DNA of 64,000 bases, from the NCBI GenBank assembly GCA_018401055.1, contig JAGYLB010000112.1, forward strand, positions 1 through 64,000. The letters run 5' to 3'. This DNA comes from Roseicyclus sp. GTDB taxonomy: Bacteria > Pseudomonadota > Alphaproteobacteria > Rhodobacterales > Rhodobacteraceae. The notes beneath the pieces were generated by a model, which saw only the letters and a program-made list of their open reading frames with translations, was not told the DNA's origin and did no database searches. Positions within the stretch are counted from its first letter, which is position 1. Each line of letters starts with the position of its first letter. This document shows, piece by piece, positions 1 through 7,705 of this stretch. The translations under genes were made by a program, and so were the position numbers.

Positions 1-117
1 CTTCGAAACGGCGGATCAAAACATCTCGCGGTAGTAGCGCTTGAGCTCATCGGCCGAGACATTGGGCGTGGCGGACGCCACGGCAGTGGCGGTCTTGCGT
101 GGTGGCATGCGGGTCAT
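1..117 (-). CDS. pdhA: Pyruvate dehydrogenase E1 alpha subunit, N-terminal fragment
   Basis: Only the first ~39 codons lie in the window; the gene runs off the left edge. After a Met-Thr-Arg-Met start the protein reads NVSADELKRYYREMF and, after one frame correction, LIRRFE, the usual N-terminus of E1 alpha of the pyruvate dehydrogenase complex (thiamine-diphosphate decarboxylation of pyruvate, cytoplasm). As written a TGA follows REMF because the A-run at 18-21 is one base short; one extra base restores FLIRRFE. Upstream on the same strand is ftsB, the usual neighbour in Rhodobacteraceae. A palindromic motif at 138-152 lies just before the start, and the E3 gene lpdA at 49.3 kb carries the same motif. 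The identification rests on a short segment plus gene order. Confidence 0.8.
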
Positions 118-137
118 CCTCCCCGGTCGCAGAGATA

Positions 138-152
138 GTTTAACGTTGAACA
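138..152. promoter_or_regulatory. Near-palindromic operator candidate before pdhA
   Basis: GTTTAACGTTGAACA, 21 bp upstream of the pdhA start. The core is close to an inverted repeat around AACGTT. The identical 15-mer occurs at 49295-49309, 27 bp before lpdA, which encodes another subunit of the same enzyme complex. That coincidence makes a shared transcription-factor site likely; the factor is not identifiable from this window. Confidence 0.6.
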
Positions 153-243
153 TTCTCTTATCAGACGCAATGCCCGATTGCACCCGGCAATCCTGACGCA
201 GGGGCTTGCAAGCGGCGCAAGGCTGATCGGCGGCGTAGCGCCG

Positions 244-274
244 CCCGTATTCGGGGGAAGATGAAGGGGTGGGG
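244..274 (+). repeat. Intergenic repeat copy A (GTATT..GAAGATGAAG family)
   Basis: CCCGTATTCGGGGGAAGATG followed by AAGGGG between ftsB and pdhA. It resembles copies at 3488-3520, 3563-3584 (inverted), 20760-20787, 36831-36864 (diverged) and 60215-60240. All lie outside genes. Function unknown. Confidence 0.55.
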
Positions 275-287
275 CGAAGCGGTCGTG

Positions 288-581
288 CTAGGGCAGGATG
301 ATCTCGTCAGCGCGGACATAGCCCAGCACCGCGCGGGCCTGTTCGTCGAGCAGGTCGAGATCGAGAAAATCATCCGACAGTCGCCGGGTCAGAATCTCCA
401 TCCGGGCGACTTCGGCCTGGAGGGCGGCCAGTTGCAGATCGAGCCTGTCGGCCTCCGCGGTGATCTGTACGCGCTGGAACAGGCCGTAGTTCCCCTGCAC
501 CGCGGTAAAGGTGAAATAGGCCCCGATGAACAGAAGAGCCACGGGCAGGATCAGCCCTGTGATGGATGCGCTGCGCGTCAT
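288..581 (-). CDS. ftsB: Septum formation initiator, FtsB/DivIC family
   Basis: A 97-residue bitopic protein. Residues ~8-28 form one hydrophobic membrane segment (ITGLILPVALLFIGAYF), followed by a heptad-like coiled coil (residues ~35-70, rich in Leu, Ala and Glu) and a short tail with DLDLLDEQARAVLGY. This is the architecture and length of FtsB/DivIC, which bridges FtsQ and FtsL in the divisome on the periplasmic side of the inner membrane. It sits directly upstream of pdhA on the same strand, separated by 170 bp that hold an intergenic repeat and the pdhA operator candidate. Assignment is by architecture and gene order, since the family is poorly conserved. Confidence 0.85.
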   Translation of the reverse strand: MTRSASITGLILPVALLFIGAYFTFTAVQGNYGLFQRVQITAEADRLDLQLAALQAEVARMEILTRRLSDDFLDLDLLDEQARAVLGYVRADEIILP

Positions 582-717
582 GAAATGCGTTGATGCCTCG
601 GGTCTGCGGGCCCTCTGTCGGAGCTTTGGAGGAAGACTCGCACATTGATTCGCAAAAGGGAATCCCCCTTTTGCGGGCGTATCGGGCCGCTTGGGTTGAA
701 GAGCCTGCGCGCAATGC

Positions 718-732
718 TTAGAATCATTCTAA
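718..732. promoter_or_regulatory. Irr-type iron control element before bacterioferritin
   Basis: TTAGAATCATTCTAA is a perfect 7-1-7 inverted repeat ending 28 bp before the bfr start codon. It matches the iron control element consensus known for Irr in alphaproteobacteria (TTAGAA..TTCTAA). The position, overlapping the likely core promoter, suits repression of an iron-storage gene under iron limitation. Binding is inferred. Confidence 0.75.
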
Positions 733-760
733 CATTTTGATCAAAGCACAGGAGCATCCC

Positions 761-1246
761 ATGTCTCGCAATCAATCCAGCATCGCATCCCTGCAAAAGG
801 CCCTGTCGATGGAACTGTCGGCCGTGCAGCAATATCTGCTGCATGCCCATGTCCTTGACGATTGGGGTCTCGACAAGCTGGCCACCAAGATGCGCGAGGA
901 GATGCAGGAGGAGCTGGGCCATGCCGGGCAGTTCATCGACCGCATCCTTTACCTCGGTGGCACGCCCGAGGTGGTGCCCGCGAAAAAGCCGGTGAAGGCC
1001 GAGAGCCTCAAGGCGATGTTCGAGGCCGACCGCGCCGACGAGGAAGAGGCGATCGAGGTGTATTCGCAGGCGGCCAAAGAGGCCGGCGAGTCCAATGACC
1101 TCGGCAGCCGCGTGCTGTTCGAGACCATCGCGCTGGACGAGGAAGGGCATTGGGGCTGGCTTGACCAGCAACTATCGCTGCTCAAGCGGATGGGCGAGCC
1201 TGCCTTCATGCAGGTCTATTTCAGCGGTCAGGCGCAGGACGCCTGA
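761..1246 (+). CDS. bfr: Bacterioferritin
   Basis: A 161-residue four-helix ferritin-like protein. Helix A carries MELSAVQQYLLHAHVL (first Glu ligand), helix B REEMQEELGHAGQFIDRI (Glu and His ligands), and later helices ADEEEAIEVYSQAAKEA and LFETIALDEEGHWGWLDQQ. These match the diiron ferroxidase ligands and length of bacterioferritin, a cytoplasmic iron store. I chose the ATG at 761 because AGGAG lies 6 bp upstream; an upstream in-frame start at 737 would overlap the regulatory region. The Irr-type box at 718-732 suggests iron control. The gene is convergent with fba, with only 12 bp between stops. Confidence 0.9.
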   Translation: MSRNQSSIASLQKALSMELSAVQQYLLHAHVLDDWGLDKLATKMREEMQEELGHAGQFIDRILYLGGTPEVVPAKKPVKAESLKAMFEADRADEEEAIEVYSQAAKEAGESNDLGSRVLFETIALDEEGHWGWLDQQLSLLKRMGEPAFMQVYFSGQAQDA

Positions 1247-1258
1247 CCGCCCAAGACA

Positions 1259-2149
1259 TCAGGTGATCGACGCGGCCCGGATCGCGTCGATCGCGGCGCC
1301 CAAGGCGGCGTTGAACTCCGTATCCGATTGCTGGGCCGAAAGCCCCTCGGTCAAGGCGCGCGAAAAGCTGGCGATCATGCCGGGGTTGGCGGCCAGACGC
1401 TCGCAGGCCTCCGCGCGGTCATAGCCACCCGACAGCGCCACGACGCGCAGAACCTTGGGGTGGGCGATCAGGGGCGCGTAAAGTCCTGGCTTTGTCGGAA
1501 TGGTCAGCTTCAGCATGACCTGCTGGCCGTCGGGGATGGCATCGACGCCTTTGAGCAGTTCAGCCAGCAAGATATCCTCGGCCTGCGCCTTGTCGGGCGC
1601 CTTGATGTCGACTTCCGGCTCCAAGATCGGGACAAGCCCCTTGGCCAGAACCTGAAAGCCCAGATCGACCTGCTGGGCCACGATATCGGCAATCCCGCCC
1701 GCATTGGCCGAATGGATGACCGAGCGTTCCTTGGTGCCGAAGATTCCCTTGGCAACCGCGCGGTCCAGAAGTGCGTCGAGACCCGCGATACCCTTCATCA
1801 TCTGCACGCCGTTTGCGGCCTCCTCCAGCCCCTTGTCAATCTTGAGAAAGGGCACGACGCCCTTGTCATCCCACAGGTAGGTGGCAGCGGGCTTGCCCGC
1901 GAAATCGCGGTCCATGGTCTGTTCGAACAAGATTGCGCCGATCACCTTGTCGCCGGTGAAGACAGGCGATGTGGCGATACGGGCGCGCATCGCGTGGATG
2001 AGGTCGAACATCTCGGCTTCGGAGGAGTATTGCTCCTCGTCGATCCCGTAAAGGCGCAGCGCCTTGGGGGTCGAGCCACCGGACTGGTCCAGCGCGGCGA
2101 TGAAGCCCTGACCGCTCTGCATCCGGGTTTTCATGGCAGCGTCTGGCAT
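1259..2149 (-). CDS. fba: Class I fructose-bisphosphate aldolase
   Basis: A 296-residue class I (Schiff-base) aldolase: reversible cleavage of fructose 1,6-bisphosphate to dihydroxyacetone phosphate and glyceraldehyde 3-phosphate. Visible marks are [17 protein letters not shown] near the N-terminus, [22 protein letters not shown] and [14 protein letters not shown]. The last two hold the conserved Glu and the likely Schiff-base Lys; there are no zinc ligands of class II. The ATG at 2149 has AGGAG about 8 bp upstream, so it is preferred to the more upstream in-frame start at 2212. Next on the same strand are pgk and gap, making a three-gene triose-phosphate block that can serve glycolysis or gluconeogenesis. 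Confidence 0.92.
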   Translation of the reverse strand: MPDAAMKTRMQSGQGFIAALDQSGGSTPKALRLYGIDEEQYSSEAEMFDLIHAMRARIATSPVFTGDKVIGAILFEQTMDRDFAGKPAATYLWDDKGVVPFLKIDKGLEEAANGVQMMKGIAGLDALLDRAVAKGIFGTKERSVIHSANAGGIADIVAQQVDLGFQVLAKGLVPILEPEVDIKAPDKAQAEDILLAELLKGVDAIPDGQQVMLKLTIPTKPGLYAPLIAHPKVLRVVALSGGYDRAEACERLAANPGMIASFSRALTEGLSAQQSDTEFNAALGAAIDAIRAASIT

Positions 2150-2233
2150 CGGGCGCACTCCTGTTGAGGGATAGTTTGACCTTCCTTGCCAAAGCGCCGC
2201 GTCGCTGTCCACAATGGTGGCGCAAACAGCCGC

Positions 2234-3417
2234 TCAGTTGGCCCTTTCCAGCGCCGCGACACCGGGCAGGGTCTTGCCTTCCATCCACTCCAGAAAAGCG
2301 CCGCCTGCCGTCGAGACATAGGTGAAGCGCTCCGCGGCATGCGCCTGGTTCAGCGCCGAGACCGTGTCGCCACCGCCCGCGACCGACACGAGGCGCCCGG
2401 CCTCAGTCAGATTGGCGGCGGCGCGCGCGGCGCCATCGTGGCGTGGTCGAAGGGCGGGATCTCGAACGCGCCGAGGGGACCGTTCCAGACCAGTGTCTTC
2501 GCACCCTCGAAGGCTGTGACAATCCGGTCGATCGTATCTGCGCCCGCGTCGAGGATCATGGTCCCCGGTGGAACGGCAGTGGCTGCCACCGTGGTATGAT
2601 CGGCATGTGCGGCGAAAGTATCGGCGACCACCACGTCGGTGGGCAAGAGGATCTCGCAGCCCGTCGTCGCGGCCTTGGCCATGATGGCGCGCGCGGTGTC
2701 TGCGAGGTCATGTTCGCACAGCGATTTCGCGACGTCGATCCCGTCAGCCGCAAGGAAGGTATTGGCCATCCCGCCGCCGATCACCAAGGTGTCGACCTTC
2801 TCCACGAGGTTCGACAAAAGATCGAGCTTTGTCGACACTTTGGCGCCGCCCACAATGGCCACGACGGGCCGCGCGGGATTGCCCAACGCCGCCTCCAGCG
2901 CGCGCAATTCCGCCTCCATCGACCGGCCCGCACAGGACGGCAGCAGATGGGCCACCCCCTCGGTCGAGGCATGCGCGCGGTGCGCGGCTGAAAACGCATC
3001 GTTGCAATAGATATCTGCCAGATCGGCCAGCTCCCGCGCAAAAGCCGGGTCGTTCTTTTCCTCGCCGGGGAAGAAACGAATGTTTTCCAAGAGCAAGACC
3101 TCGCCCGGTTGCATGGCGGCGATGGCCGCCTTGAAACCATCGGCGGCGAAACCGACGGCTTGGCCCAATGCCGCCTCCAACGCGGGCAAGGTGACGCGCA
3201 GCGACATCTCGGGTACGACCTTGCCTTTGGGCCGGTCGAAATGCGCCAGCAGCACCGGCTTGCCGCCCTTGGCCAGGATGTCGCGGATCGTTGGCACGAT
3301 CCGGATGATCCGCGTGTCGTCGGTAACCCGCCCGTCTTCGACCGGAACGTTGATGTCCACGCGCGTCAGCACGGTCTTTCCCGCAAGATCCATGTCGTCC
3401 AGCGTGTTCCAGCTCAT
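2234..3417 (-). CDS. pgk: Phosphoglycerate kinase (one frame break)
   Basis: Transfers phosphate between 1,3-bisphosphoglycerate and ADP. N-terminal [49 protein letters not shown] and [16 protein letters not shown] are classic PGK blocks. The frame breaks near 2430: the text has GCGCC where GCGGCC would restore continuity. The restored C-terminus continues with [26 protein letters not shown] and a stop at 2234. With one base added the span is exactly 395 codons. Start at 3417 ([13 protein letters not shown]) fits the family; the open frame upstream of it has no PGK homology. It lies between gap and fba on the same strand. Confidence 0.92.
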
Positions 3418-3487
3418 CTTGGCCTCCGTCGGGTGTTGCTCGGCCCGTGGTTTAACACGAGGCGGATGACAGGCCAGCGACTTAGAT

Positions 3488-3520
3488 GCCTCCGGCGGCC
3501 GTATTTTCGGAAAGATGAAG
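3488..3520 (+). repeat. Intergenic repeat copy B
   Basis: GCCTCCGGCGGCCGTATTTT followed by CGGAAAGATGAAG, in the gap-pgk spacer. It faces copy C (3563-3584), so the pair could fold into one long imperfect stem: 18 of 22 positions of the CCGTATTT..GATGAAG part can pair. Confidence 0.6.
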
Positions 3521-3540
3521 ACGCGCTTGCGCAGGAACGG

Positions 3541-3563
3541 GGACAATTCGACTAAAATTGTCC
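3541..3563. terminator. Hairpin downstream of gap
   Basis: GGACAATT (3541-3548) and AATTGTCC (3556-3563) form a perfect 8-bp stem with a 7-base loop, about 45 bp past the gap stop on the transcribed strand. No clear U-run follows, so it may be a processing or attenuation hairpin rather than a strict intrinsic terminator. It sits between repeat copies B and C. Confidence 0.4.
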
Positions 3564-3584
3564 TTCATCTTCCTTCAAATACGG
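3563..3584 (-). repeat. Intergenic repeat copy C (inverted)
   Basis: On the minus strand it reads CCGTATTTGAAGGAAGATGA followed by AG, the same family as copies A, B and D. It is inverted relative to copy B and lies 21 bp downstream of the gap stop. Confidence 0.6.
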
Positions 3585-3605
3585 AAACCCGACTCCGGCC
3601 GTCCC

Positions 3606-4610
3606 TCACAGGTGCTTGCCCATCTCGACCGCGGTATCGGCCATCCGGCACGAAAAGCCCCATTCGTTGTCATACCAGCTGAGCACGCGGCACAGGTTGC
3701 CCGCCATCACCTTGGTCTGGTCGGTGGCAAAGATCGAGGAATGGGGATCGTGGTTGAAATCGCTGCTCACCAGCGGTTCGTCCGTGACGCCGAGGATGCC
3801 CTTGAGCGGGCCGTTGCTTGCTGCGGCATGGATCGCGGCGTTGATCTCCTCGGCGGTGGTGTCGCGCGCAGCCTCGAAGGTCAGGTCGACGACGGAGACG
3901 TTGGGGGTGGGCACCCGGATCGCCACGCCGTCGAGCTTGCCGTTCAGTTCGGGCAGGACAAGCCCCACGGCCTTGGCCGCGCCGGTGGAGGTCGGGATCA
4001 TGGAAAGCGCCGCGGCGCGGGCGCGGTAGAGATCCTTGTGCATGGTGTCGAGCGTCGGCTGGTCGCCGGTGTAGCTGTGGATTGTGGTCATGAAGCCACG
4101 CGTGATGCCGATGGCGCCATGCAGCACATGGGCGACGGGGGCGAGGCAGTTGGTGGTGCACGATGCGTTCGAGACGATCACGTCCGCGGCGGTCAGGGTC
4201 TTGTGGTTCACACCATAGACGATGGTCTTGTCCGCCCCTTTGGAGGGGGCGGAGACCAGAACGCGGGAGGCCCCGTTTTCCAGATGGACCTGCGCCTTGT
4301 CCTTGTCGGTGAAGATGCCGGTGCATTCGAGCACGATGTCGACATGGCCCCAGGGGAGCTCCGCCGGGTTGCGGATTGCCGTCACCTCGATCGGGCCGCG
4401 GCCCACGTCGATGGTGGTGGCGGTCGTCGTGACGGTGGCGGGAAAGCGGCCGTGGACGCTGTCGTAGCGCAGGAGGTGCGCGTTGGTTTCAACCGGGCCA
4501 AGGTCGTTGATCGCAACCACCTCGATATCGGTGCGGCCGGATTCCACAATGGCGCGCAGGATGTTGCGGCCGATCCGACCGAACCCGTTGATGGCGACCT
4601 TGACAGCCAT
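3606..4610 (-). CDS. gap: Glyceraldehyde-3-phosphate dehydrogenase, NAD-type
   Basis: A 334-residue GAPDH: phosphorylating oxidation of glyceraldehyde 3-phosphate. The N-terminus [14 protein letters not shown] is the Rossmann dinucleotide motif. [16 protein letters not shown] keeps the Asp that binds the adenosine ribose and favours [14 protein letters not shown] holds the catalytic Cys, and [12 protein letters not shown] closes the catalytic domain. The start at 4610 has GGGGAG 9 bp upstream. It heads the gap-pgk-fba block. A CceR-like site lies 93 bp upstream at 4703-4716. A second GAPDH of different cofactor signature is at 7706-8710. Confidence 0.95.
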   Translation of the reverse strand: MAVKVAINGFGRIGRNILRAIVESGRTDIEVVAINDLGPVETNAHLLRYDSVHGRFPATVTTTATTIDVGRGPIEVTAIRNPAELPWGHVDIVLECTGIFTDKDKAQVHLENGASRVLVSAPSKGADKTIVYGVNHKTLTAADVIVSNASCTTNCLAPVAHVLHGAIGITRGFMTTIHSYTGDQPTLDTMHKDLYRARAAALSMIPTSTGAAKAVGLVLPELNGKLDGVAIRVPTPNVSVVDLTFEAARDTTAEEINAAIHAAASNGPLKGILGVTDEPLVSSDFNHDPHSSIFATDQTKVMAGNLCRVLSWYDNEWGFSCRMADTAVEMGKHL

Positions 4611-4702
4611 GTGTGTGTCTCCCCGTTGATCTGGTGTCGCTGTTTGGCTCAACATGCCTCGGCTGCGGTCCGTTCCAAAGCGTCAACATGAGCAAAAGGA
4701 TA

Positions 4703-4716
4703 TGTTAGCGGTAACA
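4703..4716. promoter_or_regulatory. CceR-like operator before gap
   Basis: TGTTAGCGGTAACA, a near-perfect inverted repeat, lies between the gap start and the end of the ABC transporter operon. It resembles the TGTTA-centre-TAACA site reported for CceR, a LacI-family regulator of central carbon genes in Rhodobacter. A related GTTTAGCGCGC follows at ~4723. Assignment to CceR is by consensus recall and target type. Confidence 0.6.
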
Positions 4717-4759
4717 TCTTCGGTTTAGCGCGCTTCGGGGCCAAAGGGAAGGGGCGGCG

Positions 4760-5506
4760 TCAGAGCCTGCCAGAGGCGATGATGCGATCCAGAAAGGCGC
4801 GTGTGCGGGCTTGCTCGGGGGCGCCGAAGATCTGCGCGGGCGAACCTTCCTCGAGGATCATCCCGTCCGACAGGAAGGCCACACGGTCGGCGCAGTCGCG
4901 GGCAAAGCCCATCTCGTGGGTGACGATCATCATCGTCATCCCCTCGTCCTTGAGGCCGCGGATGATGGCCAGCACCTCGCCCACCAGTTCGGGGTCGAGG
5001 GCGGCGGTGATTTCGTCGAGCAGCAGCACGTCGGGCCGGGTCATCAGGGCCCGGGCGATGGCCACGCGCTGTTGCTGGCCGCCCGAGAGCTGCTCGGGGT
5101 AGGCTTGCGCGAAACCGTCCATCCCGAACCGTGTGAGAACCTCGTGCCCGCGTTCTTCCGCCTCGGCGCGGGACTGCCCGTGTACGCGGCGGGGCGCGAG
5201 TGTGATGTTCTCCAGTACGGTCATGTGCGGGAAGAGGTTGTAGGACTGGAACACGATTCCCGCGCGCTTTTGCAGCCCGGTCTTGCCAAAGCGCGCATCA
5301 TCGACCGGCATGCCGTCCAGCCGGATCGTGCCGTAGTCATGTTCCACCAGTCGGTTGACGCAGCGCAGAAGGGTGGATTTGCCCGAGCCCGAGGCCCCGA
5401 TCAGGCACACGACCTCGTGCCTGTTCACCGTCAGGCTGACGCGGTCGAGCACCAGTTTGGTGCCGAAATACTTGGTGACCTCGTCTATCTCGATCATCGG
5501 CGCCAT
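4760..5506 (-). CDS. Polar amino-acid ABC transporter ATPase
   Basis: A 248-residue ABC ATPase. Walker A is GASGSGKST, the Q-loop VFQSYNLFPHMTV, the signature LSGGQQQRVAIARAL, Walker B VLLLDEIT followed by AALDPELVGEV, and the H-loop IVTHEMGFA. The EMGFA and NLFPHMTVLEN segments are typical of the GlnQ/HisP polar amino-acid family. It powers import with the permease immediately upstream (4 bp between genes) and the binding protein before that. In place of the usual DEPTSALD it reads DEITAALD, with Ile for Pro and Ala for Ser; the catalytic Glu is kept. Substrate cannot be read from sequence. Confidence 0.92.
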   Translation of the reverse strand: MAPMIEIDEVTKYFGTKLVLDRVSLTVNRHEVVCLIGASGSGKSTLLRCVNRLVEHDYGTIRLDGMPVDDARFGKTGLQKRAGIVFQSYNLFPHMTVLENITLAPRRVHGQSRAEAEERGHEVLTRFGMDGFAQAYPEQLSGGQQQRVAIARALMTRPDVLLLDEITAALDPELVGEVLAIIRGLKDEGMTMMIVTHEMGFARDCADRVAFLSDGMILEEGSPAQIFGAPEQARTRAFLDRIIASGRL

Positions 5507-5510
5507 GGGA

Positions 5511-6395
5511 TCAGGCCGCGATCTGCAGGCGGCGCTGGCGGTCGCGGCGCGTCAGATAATCGGCCAGCCGCGCCATGGGGATGGTGGCGAGCAGGAACAG
5601 GCCCGCCGCCACGATCAGCGACGAATAGTTGAAGGTGGAGGCCGTGTAGATCTGCGCCTCGCGCACCGCGTCGCGCACGCCGATGACCGACAGCAGCGCC
5701 ACGTCCTTTTGCAGGGCGACGACGATGTTCATCAGCGCGGGCACGACGTTGCGTAGCGCCTGCGGCAAGATCGCGTAGCGCAGCGTCTGCCATTCGCTCA
5801 GGCCCAGCGATTTGGCGGCGGCGCGTTGTCCCTCGTGGACCGCGTCGATGCCGGAGCGGTAGATCTCGGCCACATAGGCGGCATAGCTCAGCACCATGGC
5901 GACCCCGCCCCAGAACAGTCCCGAATTGGGCAGGCCGGGCAGGTTCAGCGCCGGAATACCGAAGCCGAACAAGAGCACCAGCAGCAGCACCGGCACGCCG
6001 CGGAAGATGTCGATGTAGATCACGACCATCAGCCGGAAGGGCGCAAACCAGGGCGCGCGCAAGCTGCGGACGATGGCCAGCACCAGCGCCCAGGCCAGGA
6101 TGCAGGCCAGAACCGTCAGCCAGACCTGGATGTTGATCCAGAAGCCTTGCAGCACGCGGGGAAAGGCCGCGATCATGGCCTCGGCGTTGAAGAATTGCAG
6201 CTTGATGCGCGGCCATTGTTCGGCCGAGGTCACGGTCCACGCCAGCGCACCGAAGACCACCAGCACGCTGAGCGTGCCGATGGCCGTGGGCATGGCGGCC
6301 GCGCGCCAATCAAAGCCGCAGCTGGGCGGCGGCGGGGGCGGGCCCCGCCGCGCCGGATCTTTTCCGCCCGCCTTGACGGGGTGAGCGGTGCTCAT
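5511..6395 (-). CDS. Polar amino-acid ABC transporter permease
   Basis: A 294-residue inner-membrane permease of the HisMQ family. The first ~30 residues are a cytoplasmic Pro/Gly-rich tail with a run of prolines. Hydrophobic segments follow at ~39-57, ~95-120, ~130-150 and ~180-200. The EAA-type coupling loop is EGQRAAAKSLGLSEWQTLRYAILPQALR, interrupted here only for description. Its ATG overlaps the TGA of the binding-protein gene (ATGA), and the ATPase follows after 4 bp, so the three genes form one operon. Only one permease gene is present, so it presumably acts as a homodimer. Confidence 0.9.
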   Translation of the reverse strand: MSTAHPVKAGGKDPARRGPPPPPPSCGFDWRAAAMPTAIGTLSVLVVFGALAWTVTSAEQWPRIKLQFFNAEAMIAAFPRVLQGFWINIQVWLTVLACILAWALVLAIVRSLRAPWFAPFRLMVVIYIDIFRGVPVLLLVLLFGFGIPALNLPGLPNSGLFWGGVAMVLSYAAYVAEIYRSGIDAVHEGQRAAAKSLGLSEWQTLRYAILPQALRNVVPALMNIVVALQKDVALLSVIGVRDAVREAQIYTASTFNYSSLIVAAGLFLLATIPMARLADYLTRRDRQRRLQIAA

Positions 6396-7238
6396 TCGGT
6401 GATGATCGGCAGGTCCGGATCGGCGACCAGATAGGTGGCGATCAGATCATCGACCACGCCGCGTTCGATGATAGCCGACAGCGCCTCGTCGACCCACGGC
6501 ACCAGCGGGTTGCCGAATTCGAACAGCAGCCCGTGGCCACGGTCATTCTCGTCGGCGGGCAACAGCGCCACGATGGCAGCATCGGGCACCTGCACGGCGG
6601 TCACGAAAAGCGCGGTGGGCAGGGCCGCGATGGTGGCGTCGATCTGGCCCGCCTGCAGCGCCTGAAACACGTCGACCTGTTCGTTGTAGATCGCCGCATC
6701 CGTGACGCCCAGAATATTGACGAGATAGTCGTTGTCGGTCGTGCCGATGACCGCGCCCCAGCGCAAGGACCGCAGATCCTCGAAGCTGGTGGCGGTTTCG
6801 GCAGCCGTGCCGGGCAGGGCGATGACGGCCTTTTGCGGCTGGAAATAGACCTGGCTGAAGCTGACGATCTGCGAGCGTGCCTCGGTCACGGAAATCTGCT
6901 GGATCGAGAAATCATAGGGTTTGGCGCCCGGCGCGATGGCCTGATCGAAGGTCTGGCCGACCCAGACGACCTGCTCGGGCGTGAACCCCATCTCGGCGGC
7001 CAGCGCATAGACAAGGCCGTTTTCGAAGCCTTCGCCGCCGGCGGGGTCGTTGTTCAGCATCCATGGCGGGATAGACCGGATCGCCGGTACCGACGGTCAG
7101 TTGCCCCGGCGTATGCAGCCGCGGGTCCACCGGTGTGGTCTCCTGCGCGCTTGCGGCCAGCGGCATCGCGCAAGCGATCACACCTGCGAAAAGCGCCAGC
7201 GCCGCGCGGCGCATCATTTCGATCCTGTGCTGTGCCAT
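6392..7238 (-). CDS. ABC transporter substrate-binding protein, amino-acid type (one frame break)
   Basis: First gene of the importer operon. Residues 1-31 are a signal peptide (MRRAALALFAGVIACAMPLAASAQ). The mature part begins LTVGTGDPVYPPWMLNND, then GFENGLVYALAAEMGF, VVWVGQTFDQAIAPGAKPYDF and ISVTEARSQIVSFSQVYF: the periplasmic type II amino-acid-binding fold (SBP_bac_3). The frame breaks at the G-run 7068-7070; removing one base joins DPVYPPWML. It captures substrate in the periplasm for the permease and ATPase downstream. Start at 7238 has an AGGGAAA ribosome site. Confidence 0.88.
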
Positions 7239-7407
7239 GTTCGATCTTTCCCTGTGGTGTCTGGTGTTTTCCGGGCTGGATTGCCTGCCATGGTCCAGCC
7301 GTCAAGCCAGATGTTAGCCATGTGGCCCGATCAGAGCAACGCAGCACGCAAAGGGCTGCGCCATGCAGAACGGCAGGTGCTGTTTTTTCGGGCGGGCCCG
7401 GCCTGCG

Positions 7408-7551
7408 CTAACGCCAGAAGGCCATCCAGTTGAGAAGCGCGGCAAAGCGGCGGGCCAAGGCAAGCGACAGATCCCAGTCGAAGACCACCGCATCCAGCGC
7501 CAGAAACCCCGCGATGCAAAGCCCCAGAAAGATCGCTGATGCGCTGTTCAT
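7408..7551 (-). CDS. Small membrane protein, 47 residues
   Basis: Starts MNSASAIFLGLCIAGFLALD and ends LLNWMAFWR. One hydrophobic helix covers residues ~5-25, followed by an amphipathic Arg-containing helix and an aromatic C-terminus. The start is preceded by GAGGGAAG at 8 bp, a strong ribosome site. It lies 154 bp downstream of the second gap on the same strand, so it may be co-transcribed with it. I recall similar tiny proteins beside gap in other Rhodobacteraceae, which would argue that it is real. Function unknown. Confidence 0.65.
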   Translation of the reverse strand: MNSASAIFLGLCIAGFLALDAVVFDWDLSLALARRFAALLNWMAFWR

Positions 7552-7705
7552 GCCGCTTCCCTCGTCAATCTGCCGGACACTGCCACGGGGCAGGGGCCGG
7601 GCAAAGAGGGAATGCGCTGCGCAGGCGGTGGTTGTGAAAGGGCCGCGCGCTGCCTCCCGCGGCGCGCGGCGTGAACCCGTTCGGCCCTCGAGGGCGGCGA
7701 TGGGT

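Noticed and set aside
3418..3605. Insertion sequence ends in the gap-pgk spacer
   Set aside because: The inverted repeats belong to the intergenic family seen elsewhere; there is no transposase and no target duplication.
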